This document shows positions 36,557 through 45,293 of a stretch of 64,000 nt of DNA, piece after piece. A model generated the notes under the pieces. It was not told where the DNA came from and did no database searches. It saw nothing but the letters and a program-made list of their open reading frames with translations. The translations under genes were made by a program, and so were the position numbers. The stretch's first letter is position 1, and each line of letters starts with the position of its first letter. The stretch comes from Mangrovimonas yunxiaonensis (lineage in GTDB: Bacteria; Bacteroidota; Bacteroidia; Flavobacteriales; Flavobacteriaceae): positions 248,001 to 312,000 of the forward strand of contig NZ_JPFK01000005.1 of the NCBI RefSeq assembly GCF_000733475.1. The letters run 5' to 3'.

Positions 36557-37282
36557 ATGAAGAAGAAACTAGAGGCAGAATTAATGAGTATTGCACATAG
36601 AATACTTAAATTAAAGGGCAAGGACGATATAGATAGAATGCATAAAGAGGTTGCCGAGCTTTATGAAAAACTCACCGTTTTAAAATTTGCCAAAGAAAAT
36701 CTAGACGACGATTTACCAACCATAGGAAGCGATTCGTCGTTTTTTGAAATGCTAGATGTGGCCTTTAACAATAAGGTTAGCGACACCATAGAAGTTGAAG
36801 ATAAGGTGTACATTAACCTAGACGAAGTTGAAGACGATGATATTATGGAACCCGCCATCGAAAAAATTAAGGACATGGTGGCCCATATGCCTCATGAAAC
36901 CCAGCAAGTAGATGAGGTGCTAGAAAAAATATTGCCACAAAAAAAATACCATAAGGACGACTTCGAAGACATAACGGCCGATTTTAAGGACATCCCGGTG
37001 TTCGAGCCCGTATCTAAGACCGCACAAAAAAAATCCCTAAACGATAAGCTAAAACAAGGTATTAACATAGGCCTAAACGATAAGATAGCCTTTATTAAAC
37101 ACCTGTTTAATGGCGATAACAAGGATTACGACCGCGTTTTATCGCAGTTAAATACGGCCTCAGACTTCGAGGAGGCACATGGCTTAATCCAAAACATGGT
37201 TAAACCAGACTATAACAATTGGGAGGGCAAAGAAGAATTTGAAGCCCGCTTTATGCATATTATTGAAAGCAAGTTTAATTAG
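36557..37282 (+). CDS. Conserved flavobacterial protein of unknown function
   Basis: 241 aa, soluble, no signal peptide. N-terminal helices with coiled-coil character (MKKKLEAELMSIAHRILKLK, then EVAELYEKLTVLKFAKENLD), an acidic middle with DEVEDDDIMEPAIEKIKDM, and a basic-helical C-terminal domain IGLNDKIAFIKHLFNGDNKD ... ASDFEEAHGLIQ. No catalytic motif is seen. It lies 23 bp before rsmI on the same strand and is divergent from tdk. I do not recognise a function. Confidence 0.8.
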   Translation: MKKKLEAELMSIAHRILKLKGKDDIDRMHKEVAELYEKLTVLKFAKENLDDDLPTIGSDSSFFEMLDVAFNNKVSDTIEVEDKVYINLDEVEDDDIMEPAIEKIKDMVAHMPHETQQVDEVLEKILPQKKYHKDDFEDITADFKDIPVFEPVSKTAQKKSLNDKLKQGINIGLNDKIAFIKHLFNGDNKDYDRVLSQLNTASDFEEAHGLIQNMVKPDYNNWEGKEEFEARFMHIIESKFN

Positions 37283-37305
37283 GCGGCCATTTTAGGGAAA
37301 ACAAC

Positions 37306-37977
37306 ATGGGGAAACTTTACATTGTTCCAACGCCTATAGGCAATCTTAAAGACATGACCTTTAGGGCCGTTGAGGTATTAAAAGCCGCCGATTTAATTCT
37401 GGCCGAAGATACGCGTACTTCGGGAAAATTATTAAAGCATTTTGACATAAATACACCATCGCAGTCGCACCACATGTATAACGAACATAAAACGGTGGAA
37501 GCCTTAATTAACAAGCTAAAAAGCGGAGTTACTATGGCTTTAATTAGCGATGCGGGTACACCCGCAATTTCCGATCCAGGGTTTTTATTGACAAGAGCAT
37601 GTGTTGAAAACGGTATAGACGTGGAATGTTTGCCTGGCGCAACGGCTTTTGTGCCAGCCTTGGTAAATAGTGGCTTGCCTAATGATAAGTTTGTATTTGA
37701 AGGCTTTCTACCCGTTAAAAAAGGACGGCAAACACGTTTAAATTTGCTAGCAGAAGAAACTCGGACCATGATTTTTTATGAATCACCTCATAAGCTTTTA
37801 AAAACACTCGCGCATTTCTGTGAGTATTTTGGTGAGGACAGGCCTGTTTCGGTATCACGAGAATTGACCAAACTCTACGAAGAAACCATTCGCGGAACGG
37901 CTAAAGAGGTGTTGGACTATTACACCAATAAATCACCAAAAGGCGAAATTGTGGTTGTGGTTGGTGGGAAAAGATAA
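37306..37977 (+). CDS. rsmI: 16S rRNA 2'-O-ribose C1402 methyltransferase
   Basis: SAM-dependent methylase for C1402 in the P-site, 223 aa. Tetrapyrrole-methylase fold: LYIVPTPIGNLKDMTFRAVE, LILAEDTRTSGKLL, SDAGTPAISDPGF, PGATAFVPAL, FYESPHKLL and RELTKLYEE are all RsmI motifs. Near normal length (the C-terminal extension of some homologues is absent). Probably in one transcript with the upstream unknown gene. Confidence 0.97.
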   Translation: MGKLYIVPTPIGNLKDMTFRAVEVLKAADLILAEDTRTSGKLLKHFDINTPSQSHHMYNEHKTVEALINKLKSGVTMALISDAGTPAISDPGFLLTRACVENGIDVECLPGATAFVPALVNSGLPNDKFVFEGFLPVKKGRQTRLNLLAEETRTMIFYESPHKLLKTLAHFCEYFGEDRPVSVSRELTKLYEETIRGTAKEVLDYYTNKSPKGEIVVVVGGKR

Positions 37978-37989
37978 AAGCCTGTGAAT

Positions 37990-38060
37990 GTCATTCAGAG
38001 TGAAACGAAGAATCTTTTATTTATGTTGAAATTCTTCAGTCATTCCTCCTCCTGAATGAC
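37990..38060. repeat. REP-like dispersed palindrome after rsmI
   Basis: GTCATTCAG...CTGAATGAC outer arms and GAAGAAT...ATTCTTC inner arms enclose an AT-rich loop. The sequence GTCATTC-AGAGTGAAACGAAGAATCT is a variant of the GTCATTCCGAGC...GAGGAATCT palindromes scattered through Bacteroidota genomes. The downstream UDG gene starts only 15 bp later. Confidence 0.75.
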
Positions 38061-38075
38061 AAGATGCTGAATTCT

Positions 38076-38645
38076 ATGAGGAAACTTCTATCTGACATAA
38101 AACACTGCACCATTTGCAAAGACCATTTGCCATTAGGTCCAAGACCTGTTGTTTCTGCCGATAAACATTCAAAAATTGTGATTGTGGGTCAGGCACCAGG
38201 CCTAAAAGTCCACCAGTCGGGTATTCCTTGGGACGATGCCAGTGGCAAGCAATTACGAAATTGGTTGAATGTGACGCCCGAGCAATTTTACAACCCTAAA
38301 AACTTTGCCATACTACCTATGGGATTCTGTTATCCCGGAAAAGGAAAAAGTGGCGATTTACCACCACGACCAGAATGTGCGCCGCAATGGCACCAACCGT
38401 TGTTTGATAACATGAAACAGGTTGAATTGGTGCTTTTAATAGGCATGTATGCACAGCGTTATTATTTAAAAGAGCAGGCTAAAAGCACCCTAACCGAAAC
38501 GGTTAAGAGCTTTAAAAACTATATGCCAAAATACCTGCCGTTACCACACCCAAGTCCTAGAAATCGGTTTTGGCTTACCAAAAACCCTTGGTTTGAGGTT
38601 GACGTTTTGCCGGAGTTAAGGAAAAGAGTTGAGATGATATTGTAA
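38076..38645 (+). CDS. Uracil-DNA glycosylase superfamily protein
   Basis: 189 aa from the ATG at 38076 (an ATG four codons upstream abuts the palindrome). UDG-fold motifs: IVGQAPGLKVHQSGIPWDD (water-activating loop), NPKNFAILPMGFCYPGKGKSG, and LPLPHPSPRNRFW (HPSPRN, uracil-binding His). It lacks the Fe-S Cys quartet of family 4 enzymes, so it belongs to the shorter bacteroidetal UDG-like group. The role is excision of deaminated bases (inference). Confidence 0.88.
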   Translation: MRKLLSDIKHCTICKDHLPLGPRPVVSADKHSKIVIVGQAPGLKVHQSGIPWDDASGKQLRNWLNVTPEQFYNPKNFAILPMGFCYPGKGKSGDLPPRPECAPQWHQPLFDNMKQVELVLLIGMYAQRYYLKEQAKSTLTETVKSFKNYMPKYLPLPHPSPRNRFWLTKNPWFEVDVLPELRKRVEMIL

Positions 38646-38748
38646 TCACTTCTATCCACATCCTTTTAATTAAAACATAAAACCTCTCTATTTCTAGCAA
38701 GGCTCGCCTATGTTCTAAAAGTGAAGCGGTCTGAAATCTTGGTTTTAA

Positions 38749-39339
38749 TCAACCATGCTTACCAGATTCCCAACCGTGTTTCCCTAAATACTGTTCACCA
38801 CTTGCTACAGCGCCCGCTTCAATGCTAGTTCCCATACTATCATTCCAACGGTTTAAATAACCAAACAATGAAATCCCACCTAACATTTCTACAATTTCAC
38901 CTTCGTCCCAATATTCATACAGGCGTTTTTGAATAGACGCATCAACCGCATTAGGCACTTAGCTGGCAGCCAAACTAAAATCTAAAGCGGCACGTTCGGC
39001 TTCAGAAAAAGCAGGATGGGTACGGTAGTCCCAAATGTTATTCAGTTGCTCCAGTTCGGCACCATAGCGTTCTGCGGCACGTATGGCATGCGCTTGGCAA
39101 TACCGACAACCTGTGGCATTACTACTCACCCAAGCAATCATACGTTTTAGTGCAGAGGTTACCCGGCCTTCGTTGGCCATTACGGCTTTGTTGAGGTTTA
39201 TAAACGCTTTGGAAATGGCTGGCCTGCGTTGCATGGTGAGTACGGAATTTGGGCAAAAACCAAGCGTTTCGTTAAAGAATTCGGCCAGTTTTTGGGTTTC
39301 TAAATCGTAATCTGCGGATAACGGTGTAACAAGTGGCAT
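38749..39339 (-). pseudogene. Carboxymuconolactone decarboxylase/AhpD-like gene split by an in-frame stop
   Basis: One continuous frame of about 196 codons interrupted by TAA at 38959-38961. The N-terminal 126 residues contain the redox-type motif CRYCQAHAIRAAERYG and end SLAAS. The next codon is the stop, and the same frame goes on VPNAVDASIQKRLYEYWDE to a natural stop at 38749. A single C-to-T change (CAA to TAA) would explain it. The family includes peroxidase-related alkylhydroperoxidase-D-like proteins. Divergent from an OsmC-family gene, which also fits oxidative stress. Either a recent pseudogene or a sequencing error. Confidence 0.85.
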
Positions 39340-39412
39340 AGTCTTTTTTTTATTGGTATTTTTGATGTAATAAGTAACGTACTTATGACAAGAAACAAAA
39401 AATCTTCATAAA

Positions 39413-39835
39413 ATGACAAATAAAGTAACCACGCATTGGAAAGGAAACTCACAATTTGAATCGGATAACCCAAGCGGAAAAACGCTGCTTATAGATACTT
39501 CAGAAGAACACGGCGGCCATAATTCTGGCTTGCGACCTAAAGCGTTAATGCTTTCTGCCTTAGCAGGGTGTTCGGGTTTGGATGTGGTGTCTGTTCTGGA
39601 TAAGATGAAAGTGAAAATCTCCGATTTTAGAATGGATACCTATGGCGAATTGACCGAAGAACATCCAAAATACTACCACACTGTAACGGTAGAATACCAC
39701 TTTTATGGCGAGGATTTAAACGAAAAGAAGATTAAAAAAGCGGTCGATTTGTCCATCGAGAAATACTGTGGCGTGATGGAAATGTTTCGCAAATTTGCCA
39801 ATGTAAAAACAAGCATTCACTATCATAACAAATAA
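39413..39835 (+). CDS. OsmC family protein
   Basis: 140 aa. The OsmC/Ohr fold is seen from PKALMLSALAGCSGLDVVSVL (first redox Cys) and LSIEKYCGVMEMFRK (second redox Cys), with HTVTVEYHFYGEDL between. The family reduces organic hydroperoxides by a dithiol mechanism. It is divergent from the broken AhpD-like gene; the 73-bp gap may carry a shared regulatory region. Confidence 0.93.
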   Translation: MTNKVTTHWKGNSQFESDNPSGKTLLIDTSEEHGGHNSGLRPKALMLSALAGCSGLDVVSVLDKMKVKISDFRMDTYGELTEEHPKYYHTVTVEYHFYGEDLNEKKIKKAVDLSIEKYCGVMEMFRKFANVKTSIHYHNK

Positions 39836-39927
39836 TTGATTATAAGTGTTATACCGCGCCTGTCGAAGTGTCTTGAAAAGAGATTTCTCAGGGCTAGTTG
39901 GAATAACATAAAAAAATAAAAAGGAGC

Positions 39928-41610
39928 ATGCGCTGGACGCTAAAACCCAAACCCGATTCCCAAAAAATTAAAACCCTTCAAGAGGCCTTGCAGGTAGATA
40001 CCGTTGTTGCAACCTTATTGTTACAACGTGGGATTGAAACCTATGAGGCTGCCAAAACATTTTTTCGCCCAAGCTTGGACGATTTGCACGATCCTTTCTT
40101 AATGAAAGACATGGATAAAGCGGTGGCTAGAATTGAAGCTGCGATTGCAAAAGGAGAGCAAATTTTGGTGTACGGCGATTATGATGTAGATGGTACAACC
40201 TCGGTGGCCTTAATGAGTTCCTATTTAAAAACCAGAACCGATTTGGTGGCAACCTATATTCCAGATCGTTATGATGAAGGTTATGGCGTGTCGTTTAAAG
40301 GGATTGATTTTGCTCATGACAACGATTTTTCACTCATTATTGCGTTAGATTGCGGGGTTAAGGCCATAGATAAAGTCGCTTATGCCAAAGAAAAAGACAT
40401 CGATTTTATTATTTGCGATCACCACAGGCCAGGCAATGAGTTGCCAAAAGCCGTTGCCATTTTAGACCCAAAGCGCGACGATTGCCAATACCCCTACAAA
40501 GAACTTTGTGGCTGTGGCGTTGGGTTTAAACTTATTCAGGCATTGGCCTCTAGGCAAGGGCAAACGGTTGCAGATTTAGTACCTTATCTCGATTTGGTAG
40601 CAACGGCCATAGGTGCCGATATTGTGCCCATTACAGGAGAAAACCGCGTGTTGGCGTATTTTGGGTTGCAGGTAATAAACAGCCAGCCACGACCAGGTAT
40701 AAAAGCGATTATAGCTGAAGTAAAAAAAGACACCCTTACCATAACCGATGTGGTGTTTATTGTAGCGCCCAGAATTAATGCCGCAGGCCGTATGAAACAC
40801 GGCAATCACGCCGTGACGTTACTTACTGAAACCGATTTTAATACCGCAGTAAACTACGCCATAGAAATAGATGCCTTTAATACCGATAGACGCGAAACCG
40901 ATAAACGCATTACCCAAGAAGCGCTTGAGCAAATAGAAACCAATAACGAACAAGAAGGGTTTACTACAGTTGTTTATCACGAATCTTGGCATAAAGGGGT
41001 GATAGGCATTGTAGCATCTAGGTTAACAGAAACGTACTACAGACCAACCTTGGTGTTTACTAAAAGTGGTGACAAGTTGGCCGCATCGGCGCGATCGGTT
41101 TCCGGTTTCGATGTGTACAATGCCCTAGAAGCCTGTAGCGAATTTATTGAGCAGTTTGGCGGGCATAAATATGCCGCTGGACTAACCCTTAAAGAAGAAA
41201 ACTACCCCGCTTTTAAACAAGCTTTTGAAGATGTGGTCTCTCAAACCATAGATAAAGCCTTATTAATACCCGAAATAAAAATTGATTTAAAAATAAACCT
41301 GCACCAAGTTGATGATAAGCTTATGCGGATTATTAAGCAATTTGCACCCTTTGGGCCACAAAACTTGGCGCCTGTTTTTATGAGCGAGCAGCTGCGCGAT
41401 ACAGGCTATGGTAAATGCGTTGGCGATGGCACACATTTACGGCTTATGGTAGGCGATAATACAAAAAGACTCGTAGGCATTGGTTTTGGTCTGGGGGAAA
41501 AACATCCCATAATCGCTAACGGCAAACCTTTTAAAGCAGCCTATGCCATTGATGAAAACCATTGGAATGGGCAGACCTCCATTCAATTGAAATTAAAAGA
41601 TATAAAATAG
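39928..41610 (+). CDS. recJ: Single-stranded-DNA-specific exonuclease RecJ
   Basis: 5'-3' ssDNA exonuclease of recombination and mismatch repair, 560 aa. DHH-family motifs: VYGDYDVDGTTS (Asp84/86/88), ALDCGVK, CDHHRPG (Asp164-His166), and GRMKHGNHAV; DHHA1 part ESWHKGVIGIVASRL and GGHKYAAGL; and a C-terminal OB-like domain. The 92-bp upstream spacer carries a CCTGTCGAAGTG segment that looks like a fragment of another dispersed repeat. Confidence 0.97.
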   Translation: MRWTLKPKPDSQKIKTLQEALQVDTVVATLLLQRGIETYEAAKTFFRPSLDDLHDPFLMKDMDKAVARIEAAIAKGEQILVYGDYDVDGTTSVALMSSYLKTRTDLVATYIPDRYDEGYGVSFKGIDFAHDNDFSLIIALDCGVKAIDKVAYAKEKDIDFIICDHHRPGNELPKAVAILDPKRDDCQYPYKELCGCGVGFKLIQALASRQGQTVADLVPYLDLVATAIGADIVPITGENRVLAYFGLQVINSQPRPGIKAIIAEVKKDTLTITDVVFIVAPRINAAGRMKHGNHAVTLLTETDFNTAVNYAIEIDAFNTDRRETDKRITQEALEQIETNNEQEGFTTVVYHESWHKGVIGIVASRLTETYYRPTLVFTKSGDKLAASARSVSGFDVYNALEACSEFIEQFGGHKYAAGLTLKEENYPAFKQAFEDVVSQTIDKALLIPEIKIDLKINLHQVDDKLMRIIKQFAPFGPQNLAPVFMSEQLRDTGYGKCVGDGTHLRLMVGDNTKRLVGIGFGLGEKHPIIANGKPFKAAYAIDENHWNGQTSIQLKLKDIK

Positions 41611-41687
41611 CTCCCTGAATTAAATTAAAAAAAACGTTTCATCGTACAGCTTTAGCGGTACTTTTGACAGCGTAAAAACAAAGACTT

Positions 41688-42956
41688 ATGGCAAAAACAG
41701 ATCCCTATGCGGCCTTGCGATTTAAGGAGTTTAACATGTTCCTTTTAGTTCGATTCTTGTTGGTTTTTGGGTGGTCCATGCAGTTTATCGTTATCGAATG
41801 GGAAGTCTATACTTTAACTAAAGACCCGTTAGCCCTTGGTATAATAGGTCTAATGGAGATTATTCCAGCATTTACCATGGCGCTTTTTGCAGGGCATATA
41901 GTCGACCAAAGGGAAAAACGAAACCTATTAGCCCTATGTATTGCAGCCTTTTCACTAATTAGCTTAGGTCTGTTTTTGTTAACTTGGGATAAGGTGGTTG
42001 CCGGATGGACAACAACCTCTGTGTTGTACGGTATTTATGCGCTGGTCTTTTTTGGAGGGTTTTTACGCGCGTTTTTTGGGCCAACTATTTTTTCCCTAAT
42101 CGCGCTTATTGTTCCTAAAAAGGTTTACCCAAATGCCGCCACGTGGAGCACCAGCACCTGGAAGGCCGCTGCCGTTTTAGGAGCGCTTTTTGGTGGGTTT
42201 TTTATTCATTGGATGGGGGTGCCAAAAACACTTTGTGTTATTTTTATTATGGTTATGATGTCGTTAGGCCTTATTTTCTTAATCAAGAAAAAGCCCATTT
42301 TAAACCCTAACCGTGGCGAGCCTATAAAACAAAGCTTAAAAAAGGGGGTTAAGTTTGTATTTTCTAACAAAGCCATTCTCGGTGCTTTAACGTTAGATAT
42401 GATTGCGGTTTTGTTTGGAGGAACGGTAGCCTTACTTTCGGTTTTTGCGCAAGATATTTTAAAGGTGGGTTCGCAAGGATTTGGTATATTAAACGCTTCT
42501 ATTTCCTTAGGAAGCATTGTAAGCATGTTTTTAACGACCTATATGCCGGTCTCTAAACATGCTGGTAAAAAGTTACTAGGGTCTATTTTTGTGTTTGGAC
42601 TTTGCATTATTGCTTTTGGTTTGTCTTCGGTGTTTTGGATTAGTGTTGTAGCCTTGTTTTTAAGTGGTGCTGCCGATGGTATTTCCATGGTTATTAGGCA
42701 AACCATTTTACAGCTTAAAACACCCGATGAAATGCGAGGGCGTGTGTCGTCTGTAAATTCGATGTTTGTGGGCTCGTCTAACGAGCTAGGCGCTTTTGAA
42801 AGCGGGTTGGCCGCCAAGCTAATTGGCCCAGCTAGAGCCGTGGTTTTTGGGGGGATTATGACTCTAATAACCGTAACCATTATTGGCAAACGGAATAAAG
42901 TGCTTAGAACCCTAGATTTAACCGAAGACTACAAAGCACATGGTCAAGAAAACTAA
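41688..42956 (+). CDS. MFS transporter (DHA3-like)
   Basis: 422 aa, about 12 hydrophobic helices, no signal sequence. Features of the EntS/DHA3 branch: FLLVRFLLVFGWSMQFIVIE start, GHIVDQREKRNLL (motif A loop) after TM2 and LKTPDEMRGRVSSVNSMF in the C-terminal half. Likely proton-driven efflux. The substrate is unknown. Its stop overlaps the convergent lpxH stop by 4 bp. Confidence 0.92.
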   Translation: MAKTDPYAALRFKEFNMFLLVRFLLVFGWSMQFIVIEWEVYTLTKDPLALGIIGLMEIIPAFTMALFAGHIVDQREKRNLLALCIAAFSLISLGLFLLTWDKVVAGWTTTSVLYGIYALVFFGGFLRAFFGPTIFSLIALIVPKKVYPNAATWSTSTWKAAAVLGALFGGFFIHWMGVPKTLCVIFIMVMMSLGLIFLIKKKPILNPNRGEPIKQSLKKGVKFVFSNKAILGALTLDMIAVLFGGTVALLSVFAQDILKVGSQGFGILNASISLGSIVSMFLTTYMPVSKHAGKKLLGSIFVFGLCIIAFGLSSVFWISVVALFLSGAADGISMVIRQTILQLKTPDEMRGRVSSVNSMFVGSSNELGAFESGLAAKLIGPARAVVFGGIMTLITVTIIGKRNKVLRTLDLTEDYKAHGQEN

Positions 42957-43705
42957 TACTGCTTCAATACCATAGCGTCACCATCAAAAACGCCATAGGT
43001 ATAGTAGTTTATCCAATCGCCAAGATTAATGTATTTGGCCTGGTGTTCTAAATCTATTTCAAGAGGCAAATGTCTGTGGCCAAACACATAAAAATCGCGA
43101 TGTTTTTGGGCTTCTTTTCGCTTGCAGTATTGCACCAGCCATTCGTTATCTTCGCCAAGAAACTTGGCATCTTCATCGCCAGAAATAAGTTTGTTTTCTA
43201 CAGAGAGGTATTGGGCTAGTTTTACGCCTAAATCTGGGTGTAACCACCTAAACAACCATTTGCAAAACGGATTGGTAAACACCTTTTTCATGCGTTTATA
43301 GCCTTTGTCGCCAGGGCCTAAACCATCACCATGTCCAATTAAAAAGGTTTTGTTATTAAAGGTGAATTCCTGAGGTTTATGGTATACGGGAATGTTTAAT
43401 TCTTCTTCAAAATAACCGTTCATCCACAAATCGTGGTTGCCCACAAAGTAATAAATAGGAATGCCAGAATCGCTTATTTCGGCGAGTTTTCCTAGGGTTC
43501 TGGTAAAGCCTTTTGGAACAACAGTTTTATATTCAAACCAAAAGTCGAACAAATCCCCGAGTAAGAAAATAGCGGCAGCATCTTGCTTAATGGTGTCTAA
43601 CCAGGAAATAAATTTCTTTTCACGAGGGCGCGAGGCTTCTTGTGTGGGTGCTCCTAGATGGTTGTCGGAAGCAAAGTATATTTTTTTTCCTTTTGGAATG
43701 TTCAT
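42953..43705 (-). CDS. lpxH: UDP-2,3-diacylglucosamine diphosphatase family phosphoesterase
   Basis: Calcineurin-like metallophosphoesterase, 250 aa: FASDNHLGAP (Asp14, His16), LLGDLFDFWFEY, FVGNHDLWM, LIGHGDGLGPGD, FGHRHLPLE. Motif order and the FDFWFEY segment match LpxH, which cleaves UDP-2,3-diacylglucosamine to lipid X in lipid A synthesis. Bacteroidota can hold several paralogues, so the symbol is probable rather than certain. Confidence 0.88.
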   Translation of the reverse strand: MNIPKGKKIYFASDNHLGAPTQEASRPREKKFISWLDTIKQDAAAIFLLGDLFDFWFEYKTVVPKGFTRTLGKLAEISDSGIPIYYFVGNHDLWMNGYFEEELNIPVYHKPQEFTFNNKTFLIGHGDGLGPGDKGYKRMKKVFTNPFCKWLFRWLHPDLGVKLAQYLSVENKLISGDEDAKFLGEDNEWLVQYCKRKEAQKHRDFYVFGHRHLPLEIDLEHQAKYINLGDWINYYTYGVFDGDAMVLKQY

Positions 43706-43723
43706 AGGGTAAATATATACAAA

Positions 43724-43741
43724 TTCCTGCGGAGGCAGGAA
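43724..43741. repeat. Small palindrome TTCCTGC-GGAG-GCAGGAA
   Basis: Perfect 7-bp arms, 4-nt loop, between lpxH and queD. It looks like the short TTCCTGC palindromes common in flavobacterial spacers. Too GC-poor around it, and without a T-run, to be a terminator. Confidence 0.55.
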
Positions 43742-43825
43742 GCTATTTATGCTGTTTTTTGCGGTTTTGCATGGTGATTTGCTAAGACCTTTAGGGCCTT
43801 ACGGAATGAAATATGATCCCTTTTT

Positions 43826-44284
43826 TTAAAGGGATGCATTGTCGCTGGCATACCATTCGGCATAGCTGGTTTCGGTTTCCTGAAGTTTTAAAGCAAACAG
43901 CGAAATATGCTTCGGCAACCGTTGGGTTATTTTTTCGGCAAAATCAATCACCATCATTTCGCTGGTAGGTTGGTAATCGACCAACATAACGCTATGCCCG
44001 CGATCTTTTAGTGCTTTGGCCAGTTCGACATGTGGCGTGTTTTTGTTGAATACCGTGGCATGATCGAATACATCGACGATTTCTTCTTTTACGATTTTTT
44101 TTAAATCGCCAAAATCAATCACCATTCCATACTTTACGTGGTCGGTATTGTTAATAGGAGTGCCAATAACGGTAACCGATAGCTTATAGCTGTGACCGTG
44201 CACATTTTTACATTTACCATCATAGCCGTAAAGGGCATGTCCAGTTTCGAAAGAAAATTGCTTCGTGATTCGTATTTTACTCAT
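43826..44284 (-). CDS. queD: 6-carboxytetrahydropterin synthase (QueD/PTPS family)
   Basis: 152 aa. Zinc ligands His16, His29 and His31 (KNVHGHSYKL) with catalytic Cys25 (DGKCKNV), DFGDLKKIVK, and Glu in LQETETSYAEW. In queuosine synthesis it converts dihydroneopterin triphosphate to 6-carboxytetrahydropterin. The stop codon sits in the loop of a small ATCCCTTT hairpin. No other queuosine gene is in this window. Confidence 0.93.
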   Translation of the reverse strand: MSKIRITKQFSFETGHALYGYDGKCKNVHGHSYKLSVTVIGTPINNTDHVKYGMVIDFGDLKKIVKEEIVDVFDHATVFNKNTPHVELAKALKDRGHSVMLVDYQPTSEMMVIDFAEKITQRLPKHISLFALKLQETETSYAEWYASDNASL

Positions 44285-44372
44285 GAGATAAAAATTTCAT
44301 TGCAAAGGTATTGAATTTGTAAAACCAATTGGATTTTAAATTACATTTACGCACGTTTTGTGGTTTTAGTTT

Positions 44373-45014
44373 ATGAGCGAGCTTTTTGAGCAATTGGATT
44401 TTGTTGAAAATCCGCAGTACGAACAAATTATTTCGGACTTGCAGCAGCAACAGTTTAGTATTGTTGAAACATTTTTTAATGACGAAGAGGTTGCGGCCTT
44501 GAGAGACGCCTTGTTGGAAAAGCAGGCCGATGATGCTTTTAAAAAAGCAGCCATAGGAAATAAGGTTAATGAAAACGTTGTTAAAACCATACGTGGCGAT
44601 CATATTTTTTGGATAGACGAAACCAAGGTCAATGCCGCCGAAGGGCTTTTTTTTAATAAAATAAACAGCTTAATCACGTATTTAAACCAAACCTGTTTTA
44701 TGGGAATCCTTTATAAGGAGTTCCATTATGCCATATACCCCCAAGGTACTTTTTACAAGCGCCATATCGATACGTTTCAAAACGACGACAGAAGAAAGCT
44801 ATCTGTGGTGTGTTATTTAAACCACGAATCTTGGCAGCCAGAAAATGGGGGCGAATTGGTGTTGTATCTTAACCGAAATGGGATTGAGGTTCCTAAGGCA
44901 ATTTACCCGTTTCCCGGGCGCGTGGTTATTTTTGAAAGCCAGATTTTAGAACACGAAGTAAAGCCTGTAAATACTAAAAGATTAAGCATTACAGGTTGGC
45001 TAAAAACCAGATAA
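44373..45014 (+). CDS. 2-oxoglutarate/Fe(II)-dependent oxygenase
   Basis: 213 aa, PiuC/prolyl-4-hydroxylase-like. Facial triad His131 and Asp133 (KRHIDTFQNDDRRKLSVVCYLN), His194 (ILEHEVKPV) and Arg203 for 2-oxoglutarate in KRLSITGWL. Single cytosolic domain, full length. The substrate is unknown. Divergent from queD. Confidence 0.92.
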   Translation: MSELFEQLDFVENPQYEQIISDLQQQQFSIVETFFNDEEVAALRDALLEKQADDAFKKAAIGNKVNENVVKTIRGDHIFWIDETKVNAAEGLFFNKINSLITYLNQTCFMGILYKEFHYAIYPQGTFYKRHIDTFQNDDRRKLSVVCYLNHESWQPENGGELVLYLNRNGIEVPKAIYPFPGRVVIFESQILEHEVKPVNTKRLSITGWLKTR

Positions 45015-45017
45015 CGG

Positions 45018-45098
45018 CTATTTGCGGCCTCGGTAACGGTTGTAAAAGTAAATAACAATTAATACAACGGCTAAAAGTAAGAAAAGGCTATTTCCCAT
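45018..45098 (-). CDS. 26-aa single-helix membrane protein
   Basis: MGNSLFLLLAVVLIVIYFYN followed by a basic end RYRGRK. It starts 2 nt after the stop of the 55-aa ORF and ends beside the convergent oxygenase stop. One hydrophobic segment with positive C-terminus; could be a real micro-protein. No homologue recognised. Confidence 0.5.
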   Translation of the reverse strand: MGNSLFLLLAVVLIVIYFYNRYRGRK

Positions 45099-45100
45099 AA

Positions 45101-45268
45101 TTAATCTTTGTTCATTTTATTTTTGTTATACCTATAAATAACATAAGCAATAGCAACCAGTACCACAAATGGCAGCATGGTACCAATAAACACGCCAATT
45201 TCGTAACTGCTGTCGGGGGCGTTTTTTATTTTTTCTTCAATATCGACTTGTTGTAGTAGTGCAAACAT
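45101..45268 (-). CDS. 55-aa single-helix membrane protein
   Basis: MFALLQQVDIEEKIKNAPDS then IGVFIGTMLPFVVLVAIAYV and a charged tail YRYNKNKMNKD. It lies 25 nt downstream of the MATE gene on the same strand, followed after 2 nt by a 26-aa ORF. Tight spacing and clean helix/tail layout support coding. Function unknown. Confidence 0.6.
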   Translation of the reverse strand: MFALLQQVDIEEKIKNAPDSSYEIGVFIGTMLPFVVLVAIAYVIYRYNKNKMNKD

Positions 45269-45293
45269 AGCTTATGTTGTAAGGGTAACAAAG

